Part shown: in pieces, positions 26,092 to 36,386 of the stretch
Layout of the letters: each line of letters opens with the position of its first letter
Numbering within the stretch: the stretch's first letter is position 1
Origin: Rubrivivax sp.
GTDB taxonomy: Bacteria > Pseudomonadota > Gammaproteobacteria > Burkholderiales > Burkholderiaceae_C
Direction of reading: 5' to 3'
NCBI GenBank assembly: GCA_027484825.1
Contig: JAIXSE010000018.1
Location: forward strand, 1 to 64,000
Length of the DNA stretch: 64,000 nucleotides
Notes under the pieces: model-generated
What the model was told of the DNA's origin: nothing
Databases searched by the model: none
Seen by the model: the letters and a program-made list of their open reading frames with translations, nothing else
Program-made: the position numbers and the translations under genes

Positions 26092-27186
26092 ATGACAGTG
26101 CGTACGAGTCCGGCTTCCGACCTGATCGTCGCCCGGCCGGAGGGGCTGTACTGCCCGGCAGGTGACTTCTATATCGACCCCTGGCGCCCGGTGGCGCGGG
26201 CGGTCATCACCCATGCCCACAGCGACCATGCACGCTGGGGCCACGGCCACTACCTCGCCCATGAGCACAGCGCCGCCATCCTGCGCCGCCGACTGGGCGC
26301 GGATATTCAGTTGCAAACCCTGCGCTACGGCGAATCGATTCATCATCACGGCGTACGACTCTCGCTGCATCCCGCCGGCCATGTGCTGGGCTCGGCCCAG
26401 GTCCGGCTGGAGGTGGGCGGCGAGGTCTGGGTGGCATCCGGCGACTACAAACTGGAGTCCGACGGGACCTGTCCCCCCTTTGAACCGGTGGCCTGCCACA
26501 CCTTCATCACTGAGTCGACCTTTGGCCTGCCCATTTACCGCTGGCCCTCCCAACCCGAACTGTTCCAGGACATCAACGCCTGGTGGGCTGCCAATGCGGC
26601 GCAGGGCAGGGCGTCGGTGCTGTATGCGTATGCCTTGGGCAAGGCGCAGCGCTTGCTGCATGGGCTGGATCCGGCCATCGGCCCCATCGTCTGCCACGGC
26701 GCGGTGGAGCCGCTCAATGCGGTCTATCGCGATCATGGGGTGTCCCTGCCGCCGACGGTGATGGCCACGGATCCGTCGCTGGACCGGGCCAGTCTGGGGC
26801 GGTGCCTGGTGATCGCCCCGCCGTCCGCCGCCCGTTCGACCTGGCTGCGCCGTTTCGGGCCCGACCTGGCCGACGCCTTCGCCAGTGGATGGATGCAATT
26901 GCGCGGCACGCGGCGCCGGCGCGGCGTGGATCGCGGCTTTGTCGTGTCGGACCATGCCGACTGGCCGGGGCTGCAGACCGCGATTCGGGCGACTGGCGCC
27001 GAGCGGGTCTTCGTCACCCATGGCAGCGTGCCGGTGATGGTGCGCTGGCTTTGTGAGCAGGGCCTGCAGGCGCAGGCCTTCGCCACGGAATACGGCCAGG
27101 AGGACGACACGGAGCCCAGCGCACCGGCAACTGAGACGGAGACAGAGACGAAGGCCGAGACGGAGACGGGGGCCACAGACTCATGA
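26092..27186 (+). CDS. Ligase-associated DNA repair exonuclease (metallo-beta-lactamase fold)
   Basis: 364-residue beta-CASP-like nuclease of the ligase-associated repair cassette. The metal motif THAHSDHARWGHGHYLAHE is at residues about 41–59, with further ligands in LHPAGHVLGSAQV, ASGDYKLESDG and, near the C-terminus, VVSDHADWPGL. It opens YCPAGDFYIDPWRPVARAVI as in the family. The last 20 residues are a Thr/Glu repeat (ETETETKAETET) encoded by hexanucleotide repeats. It overlaps the ligase start (ATGA), so the two are co-translated. It is predicted to trim DNA ends before ligation. Confidence 0.9.
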   Translation: MTVRTSPASDLIVARPEGLYCPAGDFYIDPWRPVARAVITHAHSDHARWGHGHYLAHEHSAAILRRRLGADIQLQTLRYGESIHHHGVRLSLHPAGHVLGSAQVRLEVGGEVWVASGDYKLESDGTCPPFEPVACHTFITESTFGLPIYRWPSQPELFQDINAWWAANAAQGRASVLYAYALGKAQRLLHGLDPAIGPIVCHGAVEPLNAVYRDHGVSLPPTVMATDPSLDRASLGRCLVIAPPSAARSTWLRRFGPDLADAFASGWMQLRGTRRRRGVDRGFVVSDHADWPGLQTAIRATGAERVFVTHGSVPVMVRWLCEQGLQAQAFATEYGQEDDTEPSAPATETETETKAETETGATDS

Positions 27187-28838
27187 AGGCCTTCGCCGCG
27201 CTGTACCGCGCCCTGGACGCGTCCACCGGCAGCCTGGCCAAGCAGGCCGCCTTGCAGTCCTACCTGCGCGAAGCCCCGCCGGCCGATGCCGCCTGGGCGG
27301 TCTATTTCCTGGCCGGCGGCAAGCCACGCCAACTCGTGCCGGTGAAGCTGCTGCGCGAGCAGGCGCGGCAGGCATCGGGTCTGCCCGAGTGGCTCTTTGA
27401 CGAATGTTATGAGGCGGTGGGTGACCTCGCCGAGACCTTGTCCCTGCTGCTGCCGCCGCCCACCCAGGTGACCGAATGGCCGCTGTCCGACTGGATGGAG
27501 CAGCATCTGCTGCCGCTGCGCGGTCTGCCGCCGGAGACGCTGGTCGAGCGCTTGCAGCAGCAGTGGCAGAGGCTGGCGGCGGATCAGCGCCTGGCCTATT
27601 TCAAGCTGATCACCGGGGCCTTCCGGGTGGGTGTGTCCAGGTTGCAGGTCACGCAGGCCCTGGCGGCCGTCAGCGGTGTCGACGCCCGGCAGATCGCCCA
27701 GCGCCTGATGGGCTACACCCACATCGGCGCCCGCCCGGTGGCGGCGGACTTCCTGGCACTGATCGCGCCGGAGGAGCTGCAGCCGGACGGCCCGTCGCGC
27801 GGCGGCCAGCCCTATCCGTTCTTCCTGGCCCATCCCTTCACCCAGCCGGTGGCGCAATTCGACGCGCAACTGGGCCCGCCGCAGGACTGGCTGGTGGAAT
27901 GGAAGTGGGACGGCATCCGCGCCCAACTCGTCAAGCGCGAGGGCGGGGTGTGGTTGTGGTCGCGCGGCGAGGAGCTGATCAGCGACCGCTTCCCCGAACT
28001 TCAGGCCATGGGCGACGCCTTGCCGGACGGCACCGTACTGGACGGTGAAGTCCTCATCTGGCGGGACGACCGCGTGCAGCCCTTCGCGGAACTTCAGCGC
28101 CGCATCGGTCGCAAGCTGCTGGGCCCCAAGCTGCTGCGGGAGCTGCCCGCGGTGCTGGTGGTCTACGACCTGCTCGAAGCCCAGGGCCAGGACTTGCGGG
28201 ACCATCCCCAGCATGAGCGGCGCCAGCGGCTGGAGCGGCTGGTGGCCGAGCAGCAGCATCCGGCCTTGATCCTGAGCCCGCTGGTGACCGCCGAGACCTG
28301 GTCCGACCTGGCCCGCGTGCGGGAGGAGGCGCGTGAGCGCGGCGTGGAAGGCATGATGCTCAAGCGACTGGACGCCCGCTATGGCGTAGGCCGCACCAAG
28401 GAAGTGGGCGTCTGGTGGAAATGGAAGATCGACCCGATGTCAGTGGATGCGGTGCTGCTGTATGCGCAGCGCGGCCATGGCCGCCGCGCCAGTCTCTACA
28501 CCGACTACACCTTCGCCGTCTGGAACGGCCCGCCCGACGACCCGGCCCGCCAACTGGTGCCGTTTGCCAAGGCGTATTCGGGCCTGACCGACGAGGAGAT
28601 CCGCGCCGTGGACGCCATCATCCGCAAGACGACGGTGGAGAGCTTCGGTCCGGTGCGCAGCCTGCAACCGACGCAGGTGTTCGAGCTGGGCTTTGAAGGC
28701 ATCTCGCGCAGCAGCCGCCACAAAAGCGGCCTGGCCGTCCGTTTCCCGCGCATGCTGCGCTGGCGCACCGACAAACCGGTGACCGAGGCCGATTCCCTCA
28801 ACACTCTGCAGGCCCTGCTGCCCGGAGGCCCGACGTGA
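27183..28838 (+). CDS. ATP-dependent DNA ligase
   Basis: 551-residue ATP-dependent ligase of the bacterial LigC/LigB-like type that travels with an exonuclease and Lhr-type helicase. The adenylation-site lysine is in [14 protein letters not shown] (about residue 240). Further nucleotidyltransferase motifs are [28 protein letters not shown] and [20 protein letters not shown]. The C-terminal OB domain includes [11 protein letters not shown]. It differs from the NAD-dependent LigA used in replication and is expected to act in repair. It overlaps its neighbours on both sides. Confidence 0.94.
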   Translation: MKAFAALYRALDASTGSLAKQAALQSYLREAPPADAAWAVYFLAGGKPRQLVPVKLLREQARQASGLPEWLFDECYEAVGDLAETLSLLLPPPTQVTEWPLSDWMEQHLLPLRGLPPETLVERLQQQWQRLAADQRLAYFKLITGAFRVGVSRLQVTQALAAVSGVDARQIAQRLMGYTHIGARPVAADFLALIAPEELQPDGPSRGGQPYPFFLAHPFTQPVAQFDAQLGPPQDWLVEWKWDGIRAQLVKREGGVWLWSRGEELISDRFPELQAMGDALPDGTVLDGEVLIWRDDRVQPFAELQRRIGRKLLGPKLLRELPAVLVVYDLLEAQGQDLRDHPQHERRQRLERLVAEQQHPALILSPLVTAETWSDLARVREEARERGVEGMMLKRLDARYGVGRTKEVGVWWKWKIDPMSVDAVLLYAQRGHGRRASLYTDYTFAVWNGPPDDPARQLVPFAKAYSGLTDEEIRAVDAIIRKTTVESFGPVRSLQPTQVFELGFEGISRSSRHKSGLAVRFPRMLRWRTDKPVTEADSLNTLQALLPGGPT

Positions 28839-31570
28839 CCCAAGCCGCGCAATGGCTGACGCAGCGGGGCTGGGCCGCCTTCGACTTTCAGCGTGAGGTC
28901 TGGGCCGCCATGGCGCAGGGACGCAGCGGTCTGCTGCATGCCAGTACCGGCAGCGGCAAGACCCTGGCCGTCTGGCTGGGGGCGCTGGACGCCTTGCCGG
29001 CTCAAGGGGTCGAGGGGCGGGGGGACAAACCGCCGCCGCTGTCCGTGGTCTGGATCACGCCGATGCGCGCATTGGCCGCGGACACGTTCCGCGCGCTGCA
29101 GGAACCCATGCGGGACCTGCATCCGGACTGGACCATCGGCCTGCGTAGCGGCGACACCACCTCCAGCGAGCGCGCCGCGCAGGACCGGCGACTGCCCACC
29201 GTGCTGGTCACCACCCCGGAAAGCCTGTCCCTGCTCATGTCCCGCGCCGATGCGCCGGACCTGCTGCGCCATGTGCGCCTGACGGTGGTGGACGAATGGC
29301 ATGAGCTGATGGGCAACAAGCGCGGCGTGCAGACGCAGCTGGCGCTGGCCCGGCTGCGGCGCTTCCAGCCGGGGTTGATGTCCTGGGGCCTGTCCGCGAC
29401 GCTGGGCAATCTGGATGAAGCTCTGCAGACCTTGCTCGGGCCGGCGGAACCGGCGCACGCGGACTCGCATCCGCACCCATCCCCGCACCCATCCCCGCAA
29501 CCACCCTCGCAACCCGCTCGGCTGCCTCCCGCCTTGGTGCAGGGCAGCACCGACAAGACCCTGGTGATCGACACCCTGCTGCCCGTCACCGCCGAGCGCT
29601 TCGCCTGGGCCGGCCACATGGGCCTGCGCATGCTGCCGCAAGTGGTGCAGGCCATCGAGGAGAGCGAGAGTTGCCTGGTCTTCACCAACATGCGCTCGCA
29701 GGCGGAACGCTGGTATCGGGCACTGCTGGAAGCGCGGCCGGACTGGGCGGGTGTGCTCGCACTGCATCACAGCTCTCTGGACCGTGAGGTGCGGGAATGG
29801 GTGGAGCTGGGCCTGAAGGAAGGCCGCATCAAGGCGGCCGTCTGCACTTCTAGCCTGGACCTGGGCGTGGACTTCCTGCCGGTGGACCGGGTGCTGCAGA
29901 TCGGCTCGGCCAAGGGCGTGGCCCGGCTGGTGCAGCGGGCGGGGCGCTCGGGGCATGCGCCGGGGCGACCGTCCCGCATCACCCTGGTGCCGACCCACAG
30001 CCTCGAACTGGTGGAGGCGGCTGCGGCACGGGAAGCGGTGTCGACCGGTCAGGTGGAGGCCCGGCACAGCCCGCGTGAGCCGCTGGATGTACTGGTGCAG
30101 CATCTGGTGACCGTCGCCTTGGGAGGCGGCTTCCGGCCCGACGACTTGCTCAGTGAGATCCGCAATACCGTCGCCTATCAGCACCTCAGCGCCGAGGCCT
30201 GGCAATGGTGCCTGGACTTCGTGCGGCAGGGCGGCCCGTCGCTGGCGGCCTATCCGGACTATCACCGCGTGGTGCCGGATGAAGACGGCCTGTGGCGGGT
30301 GCCGGATGCGCGGCTGGCGCGTCGGCACCGGGTCAACATCGGCACCATCGTCAGTGATGCCGCCATGACGGTGCAGTATTTGGGCGGGGGGCGACTCGGC
30401 ACGGTGGAAGAGGGCTTCATCGCCCGTCTCAAGCCGGGCGATGCCTTCATGTTCAGCGGCCGGCTGCTGGAGCTGGTGCGGGTGGAGCAGATGACCGCGC
30501 TGGTGCGCCGGGCCACGGCGGGCCGCGTGGCGCTGCCGCGATGGAACGGCGGCCGCATGCCGCTGTCCAGCACCTTGGCCGATGCGGTGCTGCGGCAGTT
30601 GCAAGCGGCCGACGAGGGTCGCTTCGACAGTCCGGAGATGGCCTGCGTCCGCCCGCTGATCGACATCCAGCGGCGCTGGTCCGGCGTGCCGACGCCGGAC
30701 GTGCTGCTGGCCGAGACCTTCAAGTCCCGCGAGGGCTGGCATCTGTTCCTCTATCCCTTCGCCGGTCGGCAGGTGCATCTGGGCCTGGCCGGTCTGCTGG
30801 CCTGGCGGGCGGCGCAGCCCGAGACCGGCACCTTCTCGATCGCGCTGAACGATTACGGCATTGAACTGCTCAGCGCCAAGGCGATCGACTGGCAGGAGCG
30901 GTTGCCCGGCCTGCTGGGGCTGCCGCCGATGGAGCAGTTGCTGGGCGAGGTACTGGCCAGCCTCAATGCGACCGAACTGGCGCGGCGGCGATTTCGGGAG
31001 ATTGCGCGGGTGGCAGGGCTGATCTTCCAGAGCCATCCGGGTGAGCGCCGCAGCAATCGCCAGTTGCAGGCCTCGGCCAGCTTGTTCTTCGAGGTGTTCC
31101 AGCAATACGACCCGAACAACCAACTGCTCAAGCAGGCCGAACGTGAGCTGCTGACCCAGGAGCTGGATGTGCAGCATCTGGCGCAGGCGCTGGGCCGCAT
31201 GCAGGGCCAGACCCTGCGCATCCATGCGCTGCGCAAGCCCACGCCGCTGGCGTTTCCGCTGATGGTGGAGCGCTTTCGCGAGAAGCTCAGCAATGAATCG
31301 CTGGCGGACCGGATTGCGCGCATGGTCTCGGCGCTGGAGCGCAGTGCGGGCGGGGAGACGGTGGGCACGTCGCATGAACGCGCCGACCAGGTCTTTGCGC
31401 GGGCGGATGCGCCGGACATGGCGGTCGGGCAGTCGCTCGCGCTGGAGACACGCGGGGATACCTCCGGCGACCGGGCACCGTCCGCGAGTCGGGGGTCGCG
31501 CCGATCACGAAGCGCCAACGCGCGTCCTTCGCGGGTCAAGCGTCGTGCCGCGCCCGTGGATGTTCACTGA
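28835..31570 (+). CDS. Ligase-associated DEXH-box helicase (Lhr type)
   Basis: 911-residue superfamily 2 helicase. Motif I is [20 protein letters not shown], motif Ia [18 protein letters not shown], motif [16 protein letters not shown], motif III GLSATLG, and later [20 protein letters not shown] and [19 protein letters not shown] (motif VI). A winged-helix/Lhr C-terminal core follows. Two features are unusual: a His/Pro/Ser insertion at about residues 208–235 after the first RecA domain, encoded partly by 12-bp tandem repeats, and a basic Ser/Arg-rich tail over the last 40 residues. The GTG start at 28835 overlaps the ligase stop. Predicted DNA repair unwinding enzyme. Confidence 0.93.
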   Translation: MTQAAQWLTQRGWAAFDFQREVWAAMAQGRSGLLHASTGSGKTLAVWLGALDALPAQGVEGRGDKPPPLSVVWITPMRALAADTFRALQEPMRDLHPDWTIGLRSGDTTSSERAAQDRRLPTVLVTTPESLSLLMSRADAPDLLRHVRLTVVDEWHELMGNKRGVQTQLALARLRRFQPGLMSWGLSATLGNLDEALQTLLGPAEPAHADSHPHPSPHPSPQPPSQPARLPPALVQGSTDKTLVIDTLLPVTAERFAWAGHMGLRMLPQVVQAIEESESCLVFTNMRSQAERWYRALLEARPDWAGVLALHHSSLDREVREWVELGLKEGRIKAAVCTSSLDLGVDFLPVDRVLQIGSAKGVARLVQRAGRSGHAPGRPSRITLVPTHSLELVEAAAAREAVSTGQVEARHSPREPLDVLVQHLVTVALGGGFRPDDLLSEIRNTVAYQHLSAEAWQWCLDFVRQGGPSLAAYPDYHRVVPDEDGLWRVPDARLARRHRVNIGTIVSDAAMTVQYLGGGRLGTVEEGFIARLKPGDAFMFSGRLLELVRVEQMTALVRRATAGRVALPRWNGGRMPLSSTLADAVLRQLQAADEGRFDSPEMACVRPLIDIQRRWSGVPTPDVLLAETFKSREGWHLFLYPFAGRQVHLGLAGLLAWRAAQPETGTFSIALNDYGIELLSAKAIDWQERLPGLLGLPPMEQLLGEVLASLNATELARRRFREIARVAGLIFQSHPGERRSNRQLQASASLFFEVFQQYDPNNQLLKQAERELLTQELDVQHLAQALGRMQGQTLRIHALRKPTPLAFPLMVERFREKLSNESLADRIARMVSALERSAGGETVGTSHERADQVFARADAPDMAVGQSLALETRGDTSGDRAPSASRGSRRSRSANARPSRVKRRAAPVDVH
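29471..29494 (+). repeat. 12-bp tandem repeat within the helicase gene
   Basis: Two exact copies of CCGCACCCATCC lie at 29471-29482 and 29483-29494, followed by degenerate copies. They encode the [10 protein letters not shown] part of the linker insertion. Confidence 0.85.
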
Positions 31571-31629
31571 TCAGCGCTGGCGCCCTCCATGCCGCGATGA
31601 GGTCGCCCCTCCTCGGCGATGATGGCGCC

Positions 31630-32319
31630 ATGGCATCGCTTGTGAATTTCACATTGCCGGCAGGGGCCCGGCGTCTGACGGTCGGCGACGATGTGCTGGA
31701 CCTGCTGCCCGGACGGGCCGCCTGGTGGCCGTCGCAGCGCACCCTGTTCGTGGCGGATGTGCACATCGGCAAGGCGGCGAGCTTCCGGGCGCTGGGCCAG
31801 CCGGTACCTGCCGGCACCACGCAGGACAACCTGGCGCGGCTGACCGCGCTGGTGCAGGACTGCGAGGCGGAGCGTCTGGTCGTGCTGGGCGACTTTTTGC
31901 ACGCCGCAGCGGCCCAGCAGGCGCAAGTGGTGGACCAGGTGCAGGTCTGGCGCGACCGGCTGAGCACGCTGGACTGCGTGCTGGTGCGCGGCAACCACGA
32001 CAGCCATGCCGGGGATCCGCCCGCATCGCTGCGTTTCCAGGTGGTGGATGAGCCCAGTCCGATGGGGCCGTTCCTGGCCTGCCATCATCCCGGCGCGCGA
32101 CCGGGCGGACTGGTCCTGGCGGGCCACCTGCATCCCGCCGTGGCGCTTCGCGGGCAGGCCCATGATCGGCATCGGCTGCCGTGCTTCTGTCTGACCCGGG
32201 ACCAACTGATCCTCCCCGCATTCGGCGCCTTCACCGGCACCACGCTGCAAGGCCTGCCCGACGGGGCACGCTGTTTTCCAATCGCCGCAGACCAGGTGCT
32301 GGGACCTATCGCCGCTTGA
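31630..32319 (+). CDS. pdeM: Ligase-associated endonuclease PdeM (metallophosphoesterase)
   Basis: 229-residue calcineurin-like phosphoesterase, fourth member of the ligase-associated cassette. The metal-site motifs are FVADVHIGKAASF, VLGDFLHAAA, VRGNHDSHAG and LAGHLHPAVAL, in the right order. The N-terminus VLDLLPGRAAWWPSQRTLF matches the family. The ATG at 31630 gives the usual length; an ATG at 31597 would add 11 residues, and neither has a clear ribosome-binding site. It starts 59 bp after the helicase stop, unlike the overlaps elsewhere in the cassette. Confidence 0.88.
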   Translation: MASLVNFTLPAGARRLTVGDDVLDLLPGRAAWWPSQRTLFVADVHIGKAASFRALGQPVPAGTTQDNLARLTALVQDCEAERLVVLGDFLHAAAAQQAQVVDQVQVWRDRLSTLDCVLVRGNHDSHAGDPPASLRFQVVDEPSPMGPFLACHHPGARPGGLVLAGHLHPAVALRGQAHDRHRLPCFCLTRDQLILPAFGAFTGTTLQGLPDGARCFPIAADQVLGPIAA

Positions 32320-32370
32320 GCGTGCGATGCCATGACGGCTTGGTGGTTTGGCGGCGTGGCGGCTTGACGC

Positions 32371-32607
32371 CTAGGGCAGCAGCCCACCCACATCCGTGTG
32401 GAAGTCCCCGACCTCCGTCCACGCCTTGAGGTCGGCGGGCACATCAAAGACTTTGGACAAGGCCTCAGCCGCTTCCTCCGCAGAGGCGAAGGAGTCGCCC
32501 CAGGGCAAGCTGTTGTGCTTGACCCGCCATCGACGGGAGAGACGGGGCTTGATGGAGAAGGTGCCTTCCGGCCCCTGGAAGACATAGGTGACGATGTCGA
32601 GATCCAT
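32371..32607 (-). CDS. Small conserved-looking protein of unknown function
   Basis: 78 residues, opening MDLDIVTYVFQGPEGTFSIK and ending VGDFHTDVGGLLP. The ATG at 32607 has GGAG at 7 bp, which favours it over an upstream in-frame ATG that overlaps the mgtC stop. No signal peptide, membrane segment or cysteine is present; it is probably a small cytoplasmic alpha/beta protein. I do not recognise the family. It lies downstream of mgtC on the same strand, 137 bp away. Confidence 0.7.
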   Translation of the reverse strand: MDLDIVTYVFQGPEGTFSIKPRLSRRWRVKHNSLPWGDSFASAEEAAEALSKVFDVPADLKAWTEVGDFHTDVGGLLP

Positions 32608-32744
32608 GGTGGCACTCCGCAATCGGCGCTGCGGGCCGGTGGGGGCCCGCGCGCGCCAGAGTTCCAGGCTATCGCAGCCGTCCTGGGCGGATGGCTGCTC
32701 CGTGGCAGTGTCGCCCTTGGCGGGGACGCGTCGGCGTCGGGCGA

Positions 32745-33275
32745 TCATTCGTCGTCTCCGTCATCCCAACGGGAGGATGCGCCGCGCTGACCAGACAGCA
32801 GATGCGGCACCCAGGTCAGGATGGCCAGGGCAATCAGCATGCTGAGCACCGCCGTGGCCTCGCGGCCCATGCCGCAGGCGATGCCGATGGCGGCGGTCAT
32901 GAAGATGCCGGCCGCCGTGGTCAGGCCCTGGATGCGGCCCGGCTCCTCCTTGTGCTTGATGATGGCCCCGGCCCCCAGAAAACCGATGCCGGCAATCACG
33001 CCCTGCAGCACCCGGCTCATGTCGGCCGTCGCCATGCCGGCCTGCTGCGGCACCAGCACAAACATCGCCGCACCCAGGCTGACCAGCATGTGGGTCCGCA
33101 GGCCCGCCGCCTTGCCATGGCTCTCACGCTCATAGCCCAGGATGCCGCCCAGCAAGGCCGCCAGCATCAGCCGCACCACGATGCGAGTGGCCTGGGCCAC
33201 GTCCGGCACGTCCGAGAACTCCTGACGCAGGGTGTCCACCACTGCGTCGAGTGTCGACATGCCGGACGCGCTCAT
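32745..33275 (-). CDS. MgtC/SapB-family inner-membrane protein
   Basis: 176 residues with about five transmembrane helices from residue 25 onward. The family signature is ARIVVRLMLAALLGGILGYERESHGKAAGLRTHMLVSLGAAMF with the conserved Arg/Glu pair, then IAGIGFLGAGAIIK and GLTTAAGIFMTAAIGIACGMG. In pathogens MgtC modulates ATP synthase and helps survival in low magnesium; here the role is unknown. The ATG at 33273-33275 overlaps the stop of the upstream ABC gene, so the two are translationally coupled, a pairing worth noting. Confidence 0.9.
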   Translation of the reverse strand: MSASGMSTLDAVVDTLRQEFSDVPDVAQATRIVVRLMLAALLGGILGYERESHGKAAGLRTHMLVSLGAAMFVLVPQQAGMATADMSRVLQGVIAGIGFLGAGAIIKHKEEPGRIQGLTTAAGIFMTAAIGIACGMGREATAVLSMLIALAILTWVPHLLSGQRGASSRWDDGDDE

Positions 33276-35158
33276 GCTGGCACCTCTCCGTCTTCGAAAC
33301 TGAATCCCTCCGCGGGGTGCACGGCCCAGGCGCCGTTGCCCTTCAGGTGCAGCACATGGCTGTGATGCTTGAGCACGGCAGGGCGGTGGGCAATGCTCAC
33401 CAGAGTGACACCGTCGGTGCACAGGCGCTTGTACAGGCGGTTCTCATTGATGCCGTCCAGCGCGCTGGTGGCCTCGTCCAGAATCACCATGCGCGGCTTG
33501 CGGACCAGCACCCGGGCGAAGGCCAGACGCTGCTGTTCCCCCATGGAGAGCACCTTGTCCCAGTCCTGCACCGCGTCCAGTCCGCCGACCCGCTCGGCCA
33601 GTTCGGGCAGGGCCACTTCGGTGAGGATCTCCAGCAGGTCGGCGTCGTTCAGTGAAGTCTTGGTGTCCGGATAGATCATCTGGCTGCGCAGCGACCCTTG
33701 TTGCAGATAGGGCCGCTGGGGCAGGAAGAAGATGTCTTCAATGGCCGGATGCTCGATGGTGCCGGAGCCGGTTTTCCAAAGGCCGGCAATGGCGCGCAGC
33801 AGGGAGCTCTTGCCGCATCCGCTGACGCCGGTGATGAGCAGGCTTTCGCCCGGCTTCAGATGCAGGTCCAGCTTCTCCACCAGCTTGCGGTCGAATTGCG
33901 GCGTGAACAGGGTGAGCTCGCGCAGGGCCAGTTGATCGCCCTTGGCGGTCTGGATCTTTTCCTGCTCGCGCAGCGCGCGGTCCTTGCGCTTGATGATCAG
34001 CTCCGACAGCGCATGCAGGCGGTCGATGCCGGCGACGAAGCGCGAGAGGCTCTCGAAGTTCTCAACGATCAGCGACACCGCCGTGAGCACAGCGGCGAAG
34101 GCCCCGGCGGCCTGCACGGCGGCGCCCACTTCCAGGTCCCCGGACAGGACCCGGTCGGCCAGGATCACGGCCGGCACCACCAGCGTCAGCTGGCTGAAGC
34201 CACGCTGGAAGAGGTTGAGGGAGCGCTGCTTCTTGATGAGCTTGGCATAGTTGTCATAGACCTCCCCGAAGCGCTGTTCGATGTTGGCCCGTTCCTGCGG
34301 TTCGCCGCGATAGAAGGCGATGGATTCGGCGTTCTCGCGCAGCCGCATGAGGCCGAAGCGGAAATCCGCTTCGCGCCGCAACTGCCAGAAGTTCAGCCGG
34401 ATCAGCGGTGAGCCAAACACATACAGCGCCAGGAAGGTGCCGACGATGGCATACACCGCGAGGAAGGCCACCAGGGCCTTGGACAAGGACCACAGCACGG
34501 CGCTGAAGGCCACCAGCTGCATGGCCGAGCCAGTCAGCATCAGCAGGAAGTGGGTGGAGCGGCCGGTGAAGGTGTTGATGTCTTCGCTGATCCGCTGGTC
34601 GGGGTTGTCGATGTCACCGCCGTTGCCGATCTCGTAGTACTTGCGGCCGTTGAGGTAGCCGTCGAGGAAGCGCCCGGTGAGCCAGCGTCGCCAGTGGTTG
34701 GAGAAGGCGTCACGCATGTAGTAGTAGAAGGCGTAGACGGGCACGGCGAAGGCCAGCACCAGCAGCGTGTCGCGTACGGCCAGCCAGAAGCGGCTGCGCT
34801 CGTGGGCGGCCAGGGCGGAGGTGAGCTCGCCGGTCTTGTCGTTGAGCAGCACCGCGAGCTGGGTCTCGCAGAGCATCAGCACGACCATCAAGGCGAGCAG
34901 GGTCCACGCCGCGCGCTTTTGGTCACCCAACCAGTAGGGTTTGGCCAGTTGCATGAATTGCCGCCAGGCCGCCAGGGACAGGCCTGGGGGGCGGCGCAGT
35001 CGCTTCTTGCGAGGGGCACCGGGGGCGGCCGTGGAATCAGACGCGGCGCCCGGTCCGTTGGACGGGGCACCCGAGGATGAGGAAGCGGAGGTAGGACGTG
35101 CAGTCGCAGCGCCGGAGGGGGTGGCGGGATCGGGTGCGTGGAGGGCGGTCGGGGGCAT
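33272..35158 (-). CDS. SbmA/BacA-type ABC transporter, fused membrane and ATPase domains
   Basis: 628 residues. A low-complexity Ser/Pro/Ala N-terminal stretch (1–60) precedes a six-helix membrane domain of the ABC_membrane_2 (SbmA/BacA, YddA) type: LSLAAWRQFMQLAKPYWLGD, then MRDAFSNHWRRWLTGRFLDG, and NPDQRISEDI. The ATPase domain (about 410–610) has Walker A ITGVSGCGKSSLLRAIAGLW, signature LSMGEQQRLAFARVL and Walker B MVILDEATSALDG. YddA-like relatives are poorly characterised; ABCD4-type proteins handle vitamin B12 or peptides. It is coupled to mgtC downstream. Confidence 0.88.
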   Translation of the reverse strand: MPPTALHAPDPATPSGAATARPTSASSSSGAPSNGPGAASDSTAAPGAPRKKRLRRPPGLSLAAWRQFMQLAKPYWLGDQKRAAWTLLALMVVLMLCETQLAVLLNDKTGELTSALAAHERSRFWLAVRDTLLVLAFAVPVYAFYYYMRDAFSNHWRRWLTGRFLDGYLNGRKYYEIGNGGDIDNPDQRISEDINTFTGRSTHFLLMLTGSAMQLVAFSAVLWSLSKALVAFLAVYAIVGTFLALYVFGSPLIRLNFWQLRREADFRFGLMRLRENAESIAFYRGEPQERANIEQRFGEVYDNYAKLIKKQRSLNLFQRGFSQLTLVVPAVILADRVLSGDLEVGAAVQAAGAFAAVLTAVSLIVENFESLSRFVAGIDRLHALSELIIKRKDRALREQEKIQTAKGDQLALRELTLFTPQFDRKLVEKLDLHLKPGESLLITGVSGCGKSSLLRAIAGLWKTGSGTIEHPAIEDIFFLPQRPYLQQGSLRSQMIYPDTKTSLNDADLLEILTEVALPELAERVGGLDAVQDWDKVLSMGEQQRLAFARVLVRKPRMVILDEATSALDGINENRLYKRLCTDGVTLVSIAHRPAVLKHHSHVLHLKGNGAWAVHPAEGFSFEDGEVPA

Positions 35159-35296
35159 GAATGAGCCTGAAGCTTCCGTATGCCTGCACGGTAGCCCGCC
35201 CGGATCACGAACCTTGTCGGACGCTGCCGACAGTGGGTGAAGGAGAGAGGCGCTTCTCAGAGCGCCTGGCGCGCTGAGAAAGCACCCATGCGCTGG

Positions 35297-36184
35297 TTAA
35301 GCGTCGCAGCGCGGGCTGGAATTGCTCCGCAGAATCCATCGTTCGGACTTGCGGGTCAGCAGCGCCAGGGACGACAGGGTGCCGGTGCTGCAGGTGCCCG
35401 GATCCACCTCGGCGAACTGCTCCAGCTCGATGGTGTTGGCGTCCCGCCAACGCATGAAGCGGAAACTCACGCCGCGCTGTTCCGGCGTCGCCTCAAACTT
35501 GTAGCGCTCCACCAGCCGGTCTCCGTCCAGCGTCCACACCACCACGCCGTTGAATTCCGCGCCCGGCGATGCATGGGTCACGACCAGGGAGCGGCCGTCC
35601 GGCGACGGGTTCACATTGCCGTGCATCTCGTAGCGCGTACCGTCCTTGCGGGAGATCCACAGCACTTCGCTGCCAAAGGCCAGGGTGACGCGGACCACAT
35701 AGAAGCCTTTGTCCGGGGACAGTCCGTCCAGGCGGAAGTCCACGTAAGGAATCTGGCCGCCATCGTCCGGCTCGGGCCGACGGCTGTCCAGCATCACCGG
35801 ACGGCCCTGCTCGATGAACAGCATCAGCCGCTGCCCTTCACGCCGGGCGACTGGCCCGACCTTGCGGAGCACCTGCGCTTCGGCCTGCGCGCGGAAAGCC
35901 TCGTCGGAGCCGTCATCCAGCGCGGGCTGTTCGGAAACCATGGCCGCAGCGGATGCAGCCGTCGCCGGCGTTGGCGCCTGGCTGCGGGGCGCAATGGCGA
36001 GGGGCCTTGGCGCAGGGCCGCCGCCAGGGACGGCCGCAGCCAGCATGGGAATGGCCAGGGCGATCACGAGCAGCAGCGCGCCGATCACTTTCAAGGCAAT
36101 GGGAATCTCGCGGGTGCTGGCGGGAGCGTCGGACTCGGGCGCGAGCGGGTCGTGCAGCGCGCCGGGAACAGTGGGCGAGGTCAT
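35297..36184 (-). CDS. Membrane-anchored protein of unknown function
   Basis: 295 residues. A cytoplasmic N-terminus (1–30) precedes one transmembrane helix (about 31–53, VIGALLLVIALAIPMLAAAV), then an Ala/Pro-rich linker and a periplasmic beta-rich domain (about 85–290) with IPYVDFRLDGLSPDKGFYVV and a possible disulfide between Cys residues near positions 266 and 293. I do not recognise a family. It is transcribed in the same direction as its neighbours but with gaps over 100 bp on both sides. Confidence 0.75.
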   Translation of the reverse strand: MTSPTVPGALHDPLAPESDAPASTREIPIALKVIGALLLVIALAIPMLAAAVPGGGPAPRPLAIAPRSQAPTPATAASAAAMVSEQPALDDGSDEAFRAQAEAQVLRKVGPVARREGQRLMLFIEQGRPVMLDSRRPEPDDGGQIPYVDFRLDGLSPDKGFYVVRVTLAFGSEVLWISRKDGTRYEMHGNVNPSPDGRSLVVTHASPGAEFNGVVVWTLDGDRLVERYKFEATPEQRGVSFRFMRWRDANTIELEQFAEVDPGTCSTGTLSSLALLTRKSERWILRSNSSPRCDA

Positions 36185-36386
36185 GTAGGCGGGTCAGCGA
36201 TCACTGAGGCGTCGCCCGATGCTGCAGCGACGCTTGGCCCGGCGCGCCTCCAGGTGCGCCGCAGGAGCGCGAGTCTAGAAGGCAGGGTTTCCTCGCACCA
36301 GGGAAAGTTACCGGCGGTCACAGGCTCGAACCCTGGTCCGCAGGGGACTGTGACAAATGCCTCGGTCCGGGAGGCTCGGCGCGCCC

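Noticed and set aside
28505-31375. A 956-codon open frame on the minus strand opposite the Lhr-type helicase
   Set aside because: It is a by-product of high-GC codon use in the real gene: the product is Arg/Gln/His-rich with no domain, and the plus-strand helicase motifs are unambiguous.
32608-32748. Longer N-terminus for the small protein downstream of mgtC, starting in overlap with the mgtC stop
   Set aside because: The extra 47 residues look like noncoding translation (Arg/Pro/Ala-rich), and the internal ATG at 32607 has a well-placed GGAG.
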